Below, one piece after another: positions 12,130-24,292 of a stretch of DNA of 64,000 nt. Location: assembly GCA_036346275.1 (NCBI GenBank), contig CM070719.1, positions 30,708,093 to 30,772,092 of the forward strand, given 5' to 3'. Under the pieces are notes generated by a model. The model was not told where the DNA came from and searched no databases. It saw only the letters and a list, made by a program, of their open reading frames with translations. Origin of the DNA: Otatea glauca (taxonomy: Eukaryota > Streptophyta > Magnoliopsida > Poales > Poaceae). How positions within the stretch are numbered: the first letter of the stretch is position 1; every line of letters begins with the position of its first letter. The position numbers and the translations under genes are program-made.

Positions 12130-14947
12130 TGTAACACCTCGGCACCCACAGTGCCCTGAGTGTCACAAAAACAGGAAATAAAACTAGATAAGGAAGATCA
12201 ACTCTAATAGTACTCGAAATCCACTAAATATTTAGTGACACCTTCCTAAAACTTGGACATCCACTCGGCAGACAAAGACAATAATCATTCACCTTAGTAA
12301 AACTTGGACATCCACTCGTGGACAAAAGACAATAGTCATTCTGATATCATCTACAACATGTCATGGAATCAATCAACCATCATGACCAACTAAGCACACA
12401 ACTAAACATAATATCATCAATTAAACTTAACTACAACGCGATTACATAATGAATTCAACTAGTTTTTAGAGTGAACTGATTAACCCAACTAATCTTTTAA
12501 CATGTCATGAGCGTGAGTGGAGGTGCAGCTAAGTCCCATCCCGGCAAGTCGCTCTCAGGGTACCTAAAAACATTAAACAAACAAGCATGAGTTCAAGACT
12601 CAGCAAAGTGCATCACAAACCAATTTACACAATTAAATCAATCAGAATAAACATACTTCTTATCCAAATCCATGAATTTATAAAACAATAATATCAACAA
12701 CATTTACCTCTTTTCACTTCATTACTTACTTCCTACACGTACCTCATTAAACCTCTTTGGATGAGTCCACATTTCTATTGAACTCAAAATCATCGTTAGG
12801 ATGCAATGCGACATGCATGCTCATGAATGCTCTTTTCTTTGCATCGCACGTGTCTGCGAGTGCACACCGTCGGTGTGCACCCTCACGTCCCTTCCATCCC
12901 GTGGAAGGTGCATACTTATCTTGTCTCGCTCCCATTCACTTGATAAATGGGACCACGAGGTAGGACTTTCATGTTCACTACGTGTGAACACAGAGGCCCG
13001 CATCGAATGGGTCGCCTCTTCTATTATGAATGCACGTATGCAATTTACATGAAGACATGTGCAACTTCATTCATTTTCACCACTTGCATAGTCATGCCCG
13101 ATTTCGTAAACATCAGTCAATTCATCCATCCATGAATTACCGTTCTTACTAGTCTAAGCAAATTCAAGAAATATGCATGGTAGCACATCATATCATATTC
13201 ATATGCACAAGCAACCAATCAACATTATAATATCCTTCTAGTTGATATACTTGCCTTCTCTGAGAGGAATGGAGTGGCGGAAAGAAGAAGCCACTCCCGA
13301 AGCTACTCCACCTGGAAATACAATTGCGCACTCAAATTCACATGTTTTAGAGTCAACAAACAGCACTTTCACTCCCTAAATCAAATTTGCCCGAAAACTC
13401 TGAATTCATACAAAACTAGTTTAGATAGCCCACTTCACCACAGCATAACTACTGCTATATAACTTTAAATTGAGCAAAAGTAGACATTTTAAGCATCTAC
13501 ATAAAATTTTCATGTATCTCTAGGCAATTGCAAATTTCAACTCGGCCTCTAACTTGTCCTAAATCACATAACAAAATTGAATCTGCTACTAGTCACAATT
13601 TGGACAGCAAAAGGTAAAACTTGCATAACTTTTTAATGGTTGAGCCAAATTGAGTGAACTCAGTTTGTAATTAATCACAAGAGGATAATCTACAACTATA
13701 TTATAGCCATTTATTCAGAAGATGCATTACTAGTTCCCAGATTAGAGATGAACAGAAGTTATATACATTAACAGTAGTTCTGAACAGCTGGTACTAAAAT
13801 GAACATAACTTTTAATTAGCTAAGTACAAATTTGCATTCTTAGGCTCCAAATGACCACAAGAGGATAACCTATTGTTACCCCATAGCCATTTTCTCAACA
13901 CCTGAAAGTAATGTCCTCAAACTGCCCTTTGAACTTCAGACCAACTCTGAACTTTCAGCAGAAATCTCAGTTCTGGACAGCAACTTCAACATTCCAAAAC
14001 TTTTGATCCCTAACTCCAAATCAAGGATACAAATACACTTTCTAAATCTACAGGAAATTTCCCACATTTATCTAGGCAATCAAAAATCTTAATTCGGCCT
14101 GTTGCTATATCAAATCTTCGGTTGAACATTTCGGGCGCAATGCAGAACCTAATCTGGACAGTCAACACCAAAAATGGCATAACTTTCAATTGGCTGATCG
14201 GACTTTAGTGTTCTTATACTCAAATTAAAGGGGATTCGACGATCTACAACTTTCTCGACAGCCAACAGCTCAGGAAACCAACCTAACTGCCTCAAATCAG
14301 CGCTCCAAAATCGGGCAGTGCACAGCCCGAATTGAGTACAGAGTTCCCTCCATTCTAGAGCTAGTTCCCCCATCCCCCAAAAAATTTTAGATCTACGAAC
14401 CCTAGCACCAATGCAGCCCACTAAAGCTCCCCATACAGCAAGCACAGCTCAGAAAAATCAAGAATCCATACCTCTCTTGGCTCCCAAAGAGGAAGGAAGG
14501 AGGGGGCTGCTTGCTGTTTGGAGGGCTGCAGCAAGGGGGGAGCTGGGGGCTGCCGCCGGCCACCGGAGGAGCTCACCGCCGGCTGGCCGGTCGGAGGAGG
14601 TCGCCGGCGGCTAGCTGGTCGGGAGCAGGCTTGGGGAGGACGCCGACTGCAGCTTGGAGCAAAAAAAAAAATTCGGTTGGGGCAAAATGAGGGAGAGTTG
14701 GCTGGTTGCAAGATGGGGAAAAGTGATGAGGGAGTTGGGTGAGTTGGGGAGAAAATTAAGGAAAAGGGGTACCCACTCTCTCCCTGACAAAAGGAAAATC
14801 TCCAACAGGCCCTCAAAACACCCAGACCAAAAACATAAATTTTTTAAGCAAGTTAGAAACCACCACTTAAGTAGTTAAGAAAATGAAAATTTCCCAAATA
14901 AACGAAGGACATCAAAATAAATGTTTAATTGCAGAACTGGTATTACA
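12130..14947 (-). repeat. 5' LTR of element C
   Basis: Partner of 5583-8396. On the minus strand the first part (14947 down to about 14400) is CT-rich, then GC-rich, and is followed by a possible splice donor (agag/gtatgg near 14472). This resembles a plant first exon and leader, so transcription probably starts in this part. No protein is claimed. Confidence 0.92.
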
Positions 14948-15314
14948 ATGAGTCCAGTTCGGCCCCCAGGAGTAGTACAACTAAAAATGACCATATCTGG
15001 GTCACACGAGGCGTTCTTGGACTCTACGGAGAAGCCCACGATGAGATCTTTCCAACGGAAGTAGTTTCACGTCCAAAATCTTTCTAGACCGACAGGAGTC
15101 ATCAAAACAATATGACGAACAGAATCTGCCGGGTGCTGCGACACCTCCACTTGGGCCCAAAGGCCTTGTACGACCTAGGGTTTCACAGCCACCCCCTTGG
15201 CCGCCTCCCTTGCCCTCTCCCTCATACATATTCAGCAGCCGTCGCTAGAATAGATGGGTTTTGCTTAGATTACAACTAGACACTTTGTCAGTTTTTCGCT
15301 GTTCATCGGTTTGT
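14948..15314 (+). repeat. 3' LTR of element D, second part
   Basis: It begins with the right copy of C's target-site duplication (atgag, 14948-14952). It then continues the D LTR from tccagttcggccc, matching 2268 onward, up to ttcatcggtttgt at 15314. There the match stops and Copia E sequence follows, so the last ~260 bases of this LTR are deleted. A short deletion relative to the 5' LTR is visible near 15007 (after the gtcacacga stretch). Confidence 0.85.
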
Positions 15315-15919
15315 CCGGGCTATCTACAGCCAGCTTACAAGCAAATAAAAGCATTGAGATACCATACCTCTCAGCTCTTGCTTGATTCCCAACATGGCCT
15401 TCAAGCCCACAATCATATTGTAAGCATCCTGGTCCTCATATTGAGTTTCCCCTTAGCCTCGGTTTGGCTATAGATGTTATTCTTCAGTCTCTGCCACAGA
15501 GCTTTGAGCCATTCATTATGAATTTTCATATAAATAGCGTGGAGAAGAGCCTAACCAAACTACATGGGATGCTCAAGGCTGCCGAGGAAAGCATTAAGAA
15601 AAAACCCAATCATGTGATGATGGTTCAAAAAACAACTGCATTCAAAAAGAGGAAGGTTAAGGCTGGAGGAACGAGAAAGAGCAAGGGCAAGGGCAAGGCT
15701 CAAGATGAGATCGCAAGCCTCAAAACTAAGCTTCAGAAGCTTAAAGTTGGCCCTCAACCTGATACCCAATGCTTCTATTGCAAGAAGTCAGGACATTGGA
15801 AACGGAACTGCGAAAAGTACCTGGCAGATAAGAAGAATGGAAATGTGATTTCCACTTCAGGTATTAATGTTATAGAAATTAATCTTGCTACTTCTTCACT
15901 CAGCTCATGGGTTTTATGA
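15315..15919 (+). pseudogene. gag: Copia E gag, C-terminal part with zinc knuckle
   Basis: From about 15440 the frame reads EFPLSLGLAIDVILQSLPQ, then the conserved SFEPFIMNFH and LTKLHGMLKAAEES blocks of the Copia gag domain. A Lys-rich linker follows, then a canonical CCHC knuckle, CFYCKKSGHWKRNC (about 15770-15813), which binds RNA. The first 100 bases after 15314 are decayed. A gag segment between the piece ending at 2149 and this one is missing. The frame ends at 15919; the protease continues in another frame, implying an indel near 15915. Gag, protease, integrase and RT are normally one polyprotein in Copia elements. Confidence 0.85.
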
Positions 15920-16187
15920 TACTGGTTCAGTTGCTCACATTTGCAATTTGATGCAAGGGCTGATAACGAGTAAAGACATGGCAAAAGGAGAAGTGTATCT
16001 TCGCGTGGGGAATAAAGCAAGAGTTGTTGGTCTTGCCGTTGGCACATACCCATTGCATTTTCCTTCAGGATTAGTTTTAGAACTCGATAATTGTTATTTT
16101 GTTCCATCTTTGAGTAGAAACATTATTTCATCTTCCTTTTTGGAACATGAAGGTTATGATTTCAGAATAAAGAACTTTGTTTGTTAG
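15885..16187 (+). pseudogene. Copia E protease fragment
   Basis: The frame contains YDTGSVAHICNLMQG, the aspartic protease active site (D-T-G-S) of Copia elements, followed by VYLRVGNKARVVGLAVGTY and the FVPSLSRNIISSSFLE block that ends the protease domain. This enzyme would cut the polyprotein. The active-site triad is intact, but the domain is out of frame with gag upstream. A stop codon near 16185 separates it from the next domain in the same frame. Confidence 0.85.
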
Positions 16188-16193
16188 ATATTT

Positions 16194-16966
16194 TTGAATG
16201 ATATGTATTATGGTCGTTGCCCCATGGTGGATGGGTTGTACGTCCTTGAACTCAAAGAAAAACCTGTCTATAACATTAATATAAAAAGGCCTCGGCCTAA
16301 TGATTTGAACCCTACCTTTTTATGGCATTGTTGCTTAGGTCATATAAATGAGAAGCGCATGAAGAAGCTCTATGGTGATGGACTTCTAACCTCATTTGAT
16401 TTTGAATCATTTGAAACATGTGAGTCTTGTTTACTTGGCAAGATGACAAAAGCCCCTTTCTTGTTTACTTGGAAAAATGAAGAAGAGCCTTGTGTTTACA
16501 AGAAGGCCAGTGGGAGCGCATTTTTGTTTTTGATTTTGTATGTGGATGACATATTATTGATCGGGAATGATATTCCTATGCTTGAAGATGTTAAGACTTT
16601 ATTGAAAAGGAGTTTCTCAATGAAGGACTTGGGAAAAGCATGCTATATCTTGGGCATAAAAATCTATAGAGATAGATCAAAAAAGTTAATTGGATTAAGT
16701 CAGGAAATGTACATTGACAAGATATTGAAAAGGTTCAATATGCATGAATCCAAGAGAGATTTCATGCCAATATCACATGGCATCAGTCTCCACAAGAATC
16801 AGTGTCCTTCGACAACTGATGAGCGAGACAGGATCAGCAAGATTCCATATGCTTCAGCTATTGGGTCTATTATGTATGCCATGATCTGTACACGCCTAGA
16901 TGTCTCATATGCTCTAAGTGTCATGAGCAGATACTAAGCAAATCCTGGTGATAATCATTGGATAGC
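16194..16966 (+). pseudogene. Copia E pre-integrase zinc domain fused by deletion to RT C-terminal half
   Basis: The first part (LWHCCLGHINEKRMKKL, then CESCLLGKM) is the HHCC zinc domain before integrase. At about 16460 the sequence jumps directly to the second half of reverse transcriptase: ILYVDDILLIGND, with the catalytic YVDD at 16539-16550, then FSMKDLGKACYILGIKIYRDR and DVSYALSVMSRY. The integrase catalytic core and the RT fingers are absent, a deletion of roughly 2 kb compared with complete Copia elements. The frame is open across the join. It stops at 16935 shortly before element A, inserted after 16966. RNase H continues at 40757. Confidence 0.9.
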
Positions 16967-19739
16967 TGTCGGGACCCGAATATGCAAATCCGGACCCTCT
17001 GTGTATACCGCACTAGTCTAGGATCACGCTACTACACACAGGCTCAACATCAGTAAATATCACAATCATACATAGCGGAAACATTATGAAAGACATCATA
17101 TATTATATATTACTAGTTGAATGACCTTATGGTCAACTTACATGGTTATGCCTCGCAAGGCTGAATAACATATTAAACTGCAGCGGAATGAAAACGTAGA
17201 CAACTCCTCAGTATACCACAGGCAACTGACAAGGCTTGCGCCTAAACATTCGTCTCCTCAGGAATCTTTCCTCCGGCATTGATGTAGACTCTTCAGCTGG
17301 TGATGTTATTGTTGGCAAGGGTGAGTACTTAAAGCACTCAACAAGTTGTGCAGAATGCGATTCTATGGTACTATATGCAAGGCTTATTCAATGGATAGGC
17401 TATCATGGCTATTTGGCAATAAGCGACATTTATGAACAAATCTGATAAATAGATTGTAAAGGCGTAAAACAAATAGCAATAATAAATAAATTCAGTATTT
17501 CTCAAATAAACCAAGTTTCCAATTCTAAGTCAAATTCCATCCTCCATATGGCATTCCGCCATCCCAACCAAGTTGTCCAATTAATTAAGCTAACCCTTAA
17601 CTGTAATTCCTGAGCATTGCTCAATACCGCGAGCACGGCTATCCGAATAGTTTTACACTCTGCAGAGGTTATGCACTTTACCCATATGACATGATCATCT
17701 CTTGGTGCCTTCCGGGTTAACACACTTCCTTTGGTGTGTCGGCGGAGAGATCATGACAAAGCCTTTACAATGCTCTGGCTTAATCCAGTACTACCCGCTA
17801 AGGTTTCAACAGTGGTGGGTCTGAAAACCACAACCAGGGCCCCCCTCTTGCGCCATATGAATTACTCCATAACTCGGGAACTCACACCGACCATGATAGT
17901 ACATAAATTAAGACATTGCAAATTACTCAGCTAGGCTGGCCCATACCAGACATGTGGTTGCATGATTGACTCACGTCAAAGGTTTGCAAGGTTAAGTCCT
18001 TAGTGTGATCAAGGCAAGACTTCCACATACCCTCTGCCCATCAGGCCCACCTTGGCATCCTCGCCCCTTGTCACTTGCCCCAATCTAAATGATTATCACC
18101 CAGTTGATTACCAAGCACCACGTGCCATCAACAATTCAACATCATTGCGTGACATGACTCGCCACAACAACTCAATCTCATCGTGTGATCTCACATGACA
18201 CACAAGTTCATAACATTGTTCCATATTCCATTAATCAAGATTAATTATCAATGATTCTGACACATGTGATGATGTGGCAAGGCTAAGCAACTAATACGGA
18301 CTAACCATCCCATGTTGATTATAATTACCAATCAACTATATTAAACCAATCTAGGGTGACAATAGATCATGGCATACAATGACAAGGTAGGGTATATATC
18401 AATCTGGTATATTAGCTAAACCCAATCTAATTTGAAACAATTGTATACTTGAAATATATGCAATAGGGTAAAATGAATATAGCAATTTTATAAACATGGG
18501 TTCAACAAGATCAAAGCACAACTTGCCTTGGAATAGGCTCTGGTCTTGTTCTGGAACTGATCTTGAGTCGATGAATTTTCCTCCGAAGCGTCGCACAATT
18601 CAACGTCTACGCGTACCAAAGAATAAAAGAAAATAAATACTAAAACAGAGAGCAAATAAACTTCAAAAATCAAATAAAATTCACCATTAAATAGATCTCA
18701 ATTTTACAAATTTTTAGGAATTTGAATCACCTCAATCGGAGCTCGTATGAGGGAGAACGGGCTCTCGGAAGATTCCAAAATCATAAAAACCTGAAAATTG
18801 GAAAATACCGAATTAATCCAATTATTTTTATAAAGAAAAACCGAATATATGGCGTCAGCGTGATGCCATGCGATATCAGCCCTAACCCAAATTGCTCTGC
18901 ACGACACGTGTTCTCGGTCCATTGGACCGAGTCCATCGAGATCACGGTTTCTGACCGATCTCGTGGATCGACCCACTCATCTCGGCGGTGGCGGTGGGAC
19001 CCACACCATGGTCGACTCGGCGCCACGCAACTGCCGAACAGCGAACATGTCGACCAAATGCGTCAGCGTGGATGACACGCAAGCATCCGTGTCACCACCG
19101 TAATGCGTCCACATAAGCTGGCGGGGCTCACGGCCCTTGGGTCGTCGCTGGCGAAAACGGCGAGTACCATCAGAGAGGTCTTGATCTCGCGCACACGATG
19201 ACGCCCTTTGGCCTTGATCTCTGGTGCTCTGGAATGACTGAGACGGCTAGGAAAACGTCGGCGGCTTCGGTCCACGGTGGTGACGGCGAACTAGCTCCCC
19301 TCCGGCTTTGATGGCGCGCGCACGAAGTAGATGCCGACGAGACGAATCCAATGAGCTTGGTCTCAGGTTCTATGGTGCTCCAACGAAGACAAATCGGCAG
19401 CTTTTCACCTCTGGGCGCTCGGCAAGAATTCCGATTACGGCGATGTGATGCTTCAATCCGCACAAACGATTGAGGGTTAATGACGGTGAGAAGAAGGCGC
19501 ACCAAACACGCTACTTAAATAGGGGAAAGAGTCTGCGCCGGCCCCGACTTGGAGCACAACTCCATGGTCGCTACGGCTTGAAGCTCCGAGTCCGGCCTGG
19601 ACACGCATCGGGGAAGATGACCGGAGAGGTTGACGCGTGGCACGGTGAACGGCTTCGATCTTCTGCGACGTGGAACAATCCGGCCCACAGATGACATCCA
19701 ACGGCTGGCTATTGTTAGGGTTCACAACTTGCCATTGAC
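16967..19739 (-). repeat. 3' LTR of element A, truncated
   Basis: It is collinear with the middle LTR from 34505 to about 37295. It then joins integrase sequence at the microhomology ttgac (about 19735-19739). The last ~390 bases of the LTR and ~340 bases of the adjoining internal region (polypurine tract, chromodomain) are deleted. A TATA-like ctatttaag reads on the minus strand near 19512. Confidence 0.88.
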
Positions 19740-22140
19740 AGCTCAAAATTTTGAACGGACCAGCACATCTTGATGCAAGCTTCCCCTTAGCGTGAAACCT
19801 TTCGACACTTTTCAAAGGGCAAACTCTGAGATACACACAAAAATTATCTGGCTCGAACCTCGAATCTTGACGACGGTCATCAATGTAGCTCCTTTTCCTT
19901 AACTGAGCTACCTTCAACCTCTCTCTAATCATAGCGACTCGCTCTTCGGCTTCCTTGAGAATATCAGGTCCAAATACCATACGATCTCTGTCTCATTCCA
20001 ATTCAACGAGTCTGACGGACACGTCCATACAACGCCTCAAACGGTGACATCTGCAAGCTAGCTTGATAACTATTATTGTAACTAAATTCTGCATACAGCA
20101 AACATTTATCCCAAGATGTAGCATAAGCTAATGCACAAGCTCTCAACCTATCCTCCAAAATCTGATTTACCCTTTCTGTCTGACCATCTGTCTGCGAGTA
20201 ATATGCTGTACTAGATTCAGGCGAGTTCCCAATGCTTCATGCAGCTTATTCCAGAATCTCGAGGTAAATTGGGTACCTTTATCTGACACAATCTTCTTAG
20301 ACATACCATGCAAACACACAATTATAAGTAGTCCTACCAACTGATCTCCTGAATAAGTAGTTTTAAAGGTGTGAAATGAGCGACTTCGGCCAGACGGTCA
20401 ATGATGGTCCTAACGGAACCATATCCCTTTTGGATTCTCGACCATTCTCAACGCTAGGTATCTTATTACTTATTTGCCTCTTACCTCCACTCGGAACTCT
20501 GCACCAGCTGTAACAAACTTGCTGACATCTGATGCACTGCTTCCATTCTCTAACACATGTCACACCAAGCAATATTTTCAAGATAACTTCACGCTTCATC
20601 TTTGGCCACCAACACTTTTCCTAAGACCTTGATATATCTTAGCAGTTTTCCGGGAATTGAATACTTAGAATCATGAGCTTCTTCCAAAATCAACTGCTTT
20701 AGCTCTTTCTTATTCGATACATAGCTTCGACCTTTAAACCGTGTGGTTCCTTGGTCATCCACGGTAAAATCCTCAGCTAAGCCTTCATCCTTCTAACCCA
20801 CTTCGATCTAATCTTCAAACATTGGCTTAACTTGATATTGGTGTACTAGCACTATGGCCTTCACAACTTAAGACATCGAGTACCACGTTAGCCTTTCCAG
20901 GATGATAATGGATCCCAACATTATAATACTTAGTTAACCCCAACCATCCTCTTCGCTCCATATTAAGGTCTGCACTTTGAACTCTTATGGTCCGTACATA
21001 TTTCCATCAATATAATGTCGCAATAACTTCAAAGCATGCACTACGGCGTCCATGCAAACTCCTTCTCATTTTCCAACAATTGCTTCAGCAGTCTCACAAT
21101 CGTCAAGAATCCTTCGATAAATCAATGGTAGCACCTTATTATTTTCAGAAAATCACGAATCCCGGTATCAGACTTCGGTTGCTCGCACTACACATTACCT
21201 TCACTTTCTCAGATCAACAACAACCCCTTTTTGAAACCATTACCTGACCAAGAACTCAATTTCCTTCTTCCAACAGTCACACTTAGTGCACAACTATCGC
21301 CCTTACAGCTTTTCCAGAACCCATCTCAACTACTCGGCATGTTCTTCCCTTATCTTGGAGTAACAGGAATGCCATATATGTGCACGACAACAGCTTGTCC
21401 AATTATCCCATGAAATTTCATTCATCAGGTCCATACATTATGCCATGGCATTGATCATTCTAGCAGACACAACTGTAAACTCTTATTGTCCATATCGCGT
21501 GGAAAACTCCGACTTAAGAACATTCTCTGCACGAATTCTTACTGATGATAACTCGATCGAAGATCTATCATTGAGAACACTCGGCTCCTTTTGGTGATCA
21601 AACAAATTACGATCCTGGGCGACGAATACTTACTCTTTCAATCATCACTTCATTAAATGCTCGACGGTCGATACACATCCTTAAGCTCCCATCTTCAACC
21701 AGAACAGGCGCTCCCTATGGTGACAACTAGCTTTTAGCGATGCATTCTTCTACGACTCTTCGATCTGCTTCTTCATCTCAATTAGCTCATCAATAGGCAT
21801 CCGATGAGGTCTCTTTACTTTTGGTGCTGTATCAGGCACTAACTCACTAACAAACTTGATCTCTCGATCTTTTGGCACACCAAGTGGATTTTTAGGAGCA
21901 TATCTGGATACTCTCTTACCACTAGCGCATCTTCCAAGCTGACAATTTCCACGCTTTTGACCTTCCGCTGACCAATACGAACCGTAGTCGTTCGAAGTTC
22001 CCTTTTCCCGCTTTTAGGGCTTTTAGCTGACACAATTCTTTGACCAAACTCCAGGACAGCCTTATGTCCGGACGACCAATTCATTTCAGGAGTAGCATCT
22101 CGGGTTTGTTATCCAATATCGCTCGCTAGAAACTTTTCTC
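19740..22140 (-). pseudogene. pol: Element A pol, first copy (protease end, RT, RNase H, integrase), heavily broken
   Basis: On the minus strand from high to low coordinates: the protease end and linker (SSGHKAVLEFGQRIVS, then SLEDALVVREYP, about 22084-21839); RT and RNase H remnants between 21.85 and 20.9 kb; the integrase H2C2 region near 20.5 kb; and the integrase C-terminal end (RERLKVAQLRKRSY, then ERFHAKGKLASRCAGPFKIL, 19980-19740). Many small deletions break every domain. By comparison with intact H, the RT catalytic motif (expected FIDD) is destroyed near 21370. The product would have been a polyprotein for reverse transcription and integration. The same lesions recur in the second copy at 37.7-40.2 kb. 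Confidence 0.85.
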
Positions 22141-22410
22141 CAACTTAACTCCATCACATTCTAGGTTAGATCAAGCAATAGTGTACTTTCTGACCATGAT
22201 AATTCCTCGAGCTGACAATCTTTACAAACACCACTGAACTGATTATCGTTGCACATGCAACATCTTCAGGTGAACCGTCAACATAGGGGAATACTCAGAA
22301 ACATCATTTATCATTAATGCTTTTATTCCAACAGTTCGCATATCAACCTCTCAACCATCTTTACTTTATTTATTTAGGCACGAAAATCTTTACATGGAAT
22401 TCATCTCTAG

Positions 22411-23951
22411 TCACTTTTCTTTTACAAACGAGGGTATGACACTTGCATAGGCTAAAATCATCGCTCTAAATTTCCTCGATTGGCATTGGCGTTGAAGTTT
22501 TTGATGGAAGCAATTGAGATTGACTTGTCTTTGGGCGATCACTTCCTTATGAGGGCAATTATTGGCAAAGTGCGGGCTTATTCTGGTATAGCAAAGCTTA
22601 GGGCCACCTCTCTTCCCGAGCATTCATCGACCGGCGGTGTCTTTATTGACGCCTCTTCTTCAATTGATTCTTTGCACAAACCTTTCTTGCAACCTTATTG
22701 CTCTCGTTTGGCGTTATGAACTTGACTGAGGTAACTTCCGGAAGGACCGCGTCTGTAGGAGACTCTAGATTCTTTCGCGGGCATTTCTTAACAAAATGGC
22801 CTTCCTCATGACAGTAGTAGCACAAACGTTTTCGCTGTTGTGCCTTCTTTGAGTCTGACTACATGCACATTATTGTCTTCTTGTGGCGTCATGACTGGTT
22901 GCTTCGTAGGGCATTTTCTAGACCAATGGCCTTCTTCATCACACAGGAAACATGCTGTTGGTGACTGCCAATTACTTCTTTCTTGATGAGGGCCAACAGG
23001 ATTAAGGTATTGTGTCCTTAGCTCTTCGAGTGGCACCACTTTTGCAACTGACGTTCCGCCTCTTCTTGACGACTCTTGAGCAACTACGGCTCGAAGATTC
23101 TTTTGCTGATGCTGAATTACAGCGGTAACTATTGGATCCAGAGGACATTGAGCTGGACCATGATCTCGGCCTTCACAAAGGTAACATGTGATGTCACTCA
23201 TAGGACACTCTCCAACAGGATGGCTTCCTTCACAGCTGGAGCAACTAATCGCATATTCATTAGCGGTATGTCCTATTTCTCCACAGCGAATGCACGCACG
23301 ATCTTCTGACTTGGTTGGTTGACAACACTTCCGAGAGCAACGCTTAGATGTCGGACAAGGTGCAGGGATAGTATTCTGCTCCGTATTTTCCGTGACCATA
23401 CTACCTCCTGGTGAGGCAAAGAGATTACTAAAAGCAACAACAAATTCATTCCAAGTGATATTCCGCAGGGCTTCATGAACAGAACAATATTTCTTCCACC
23501 ATTTCGCAGCAATCCCTTGTAACTAATAAGAAGCATATAGGACTCTCTCATCGCCTTCACACTGCGCAATGAGCAGCTTCCTCTCAATGGTCTTGAGCCA
23601 ATCATCCGCTTCCGAGGGTAACACATTTCCTGAAAGCGTCGGCGGACGAGTCCTTATGAATTCTGATAACCTTAAGTAGGAACGGAAATCATTGGTAGCA
23701 GCTTGGGACACTTGGTTGACATTGGCTTGGTCGGTCATATTCGCATCCGCTTCATCATTGCATGCATCAAGCGAGTCCGAGCGATCAAGAACTCTCGAAA
23801 CTCGCATATCCATACATCTTGGTGGTTGAAGAAATGATCCATCATTGAGGTTCTCCTTGTTTTGATTTTCACTTCCAAGGATTCTATTGTTTCCAAGAAT
23901 CTGAACCATCTGCTTGATTGCTTTACTGGTTAGGGAAGAGGGAAATAGCAT
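22411..23951 (-). pseudogene. gag: Element A gag: half capsid followed by six zinc knuckles
   Basis: The N-terminal part carries the Gypsy capsid start (LSEFIRTRPPTLSGNV, EADDWLKTIERKLLIAQCEG, VLYASY). The frame is cut by TAG (minus strand, 23523-23525) where related gags have Gln. After ITWNEFVVAFSNLF the capsid stops abruptly, and a Cys-rich region follows: CIRCGEIGHTANEY (last Cys changed), CSSCEGSHPVGEC (one residue short), CYLCEGRDHGPAQC, CFLCDEEGHWSRKC, CYYCHEEGHFVKKC and CYTRISPHFANNC (second Cys changed). Ordinary Gypsy gags have one knuckle and a full two-domain capsid. Basic linkers (KNQLKKRRQ) separate the knuckles. The frame shifts at least twice, near 22.8 and 22.63 kb. An RNA-binding role is inferred. 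Element F has the same arrangement. Confidence 0.8.
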
Positions 23952-24292
23952 AAGTAAGAAGCAGAGATCCTAAAGCAGGGGAGATAGGTTTAACCCAATA
24001 ACTAAAGCAAACAATATTAATAACTTGGTATGGTTGCTTATATAAGCCTAAAAGCTTTGCAACACATACTACACACTTAGCAATTAAGGAAGAACCAATC
24101 CAACCTATACACACAAAACTACCGCCTACAAGGGTAACACCTCTATCTTAAGCAGACGCGACTCCCACACATGAGTCCCAACTAACTACTCGAAGCATAG
24201 ATCTTCTCCTTCCTTGAGCTCGACGACTCTTTCTTGATCTTCAGGGTTGACAGCGAACACTTGATGCTTTCTTCTATGATGTGGTACGTCAA
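23952..24292 (-). other. Element A leader, part next to gag
   Basis: Non-coding sequence between gag and the insertion point of B. The last five bases (gtcaa, 24288-24292) are the left target-site duplication of B. The leader resumes at 34267. Confidence 0.75.

Larger units (their letters stand above)
5583..14947 (-). mobile_element. Element C: LARD-like non-autonomous LTR retrotransposon
   Basis: Two almost identical LTRs of about 2.8 kb (5583-8396 and 12130-14947) flank 3.7 kb of internal DNA. A perfect target-site duplication atgag (5578-5582 and 14948-14952) shows one complete insertion into D's 3' LTR. Orientation is minus: a tRNA-Met-type primer site abuts the right LTR and a polypurine tract abuts the left LTR. 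No gag or pol motif was found on either strand. Long LTRs plus a non-coding internal domain fit the LARD class of grass elements; the partner that mobilised it is not identifiable here. The close LTR match implies a young insertion. Confidence 0.92.
2150..15314 (+). mobile_element. Element D: gag-only Gypsy-type retrotransposon, split by C
   Basis: Two matching LTRs (2150-2894, and 5469-5582 plus 14953-15314) flank a region with a tRNA-Met-type primer site, a leader and one long gag-like frame. No RT, RNase H or integrase is present, so the element would have needed enzymes supplied by another. It lies in the gag gene of Copia E. The 3' LTR is interrupted by element C and ends at 15314 without its last ~260 bases, so no target-site duplication can be checked. 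The bases left of the element are gtagag. Confidence 0.82.

Noticed and set aside
23076..23309. Plus-strand frame opposite A gag
   Set aside because: Shadow of the Cys-rich gag region on the minus strand.
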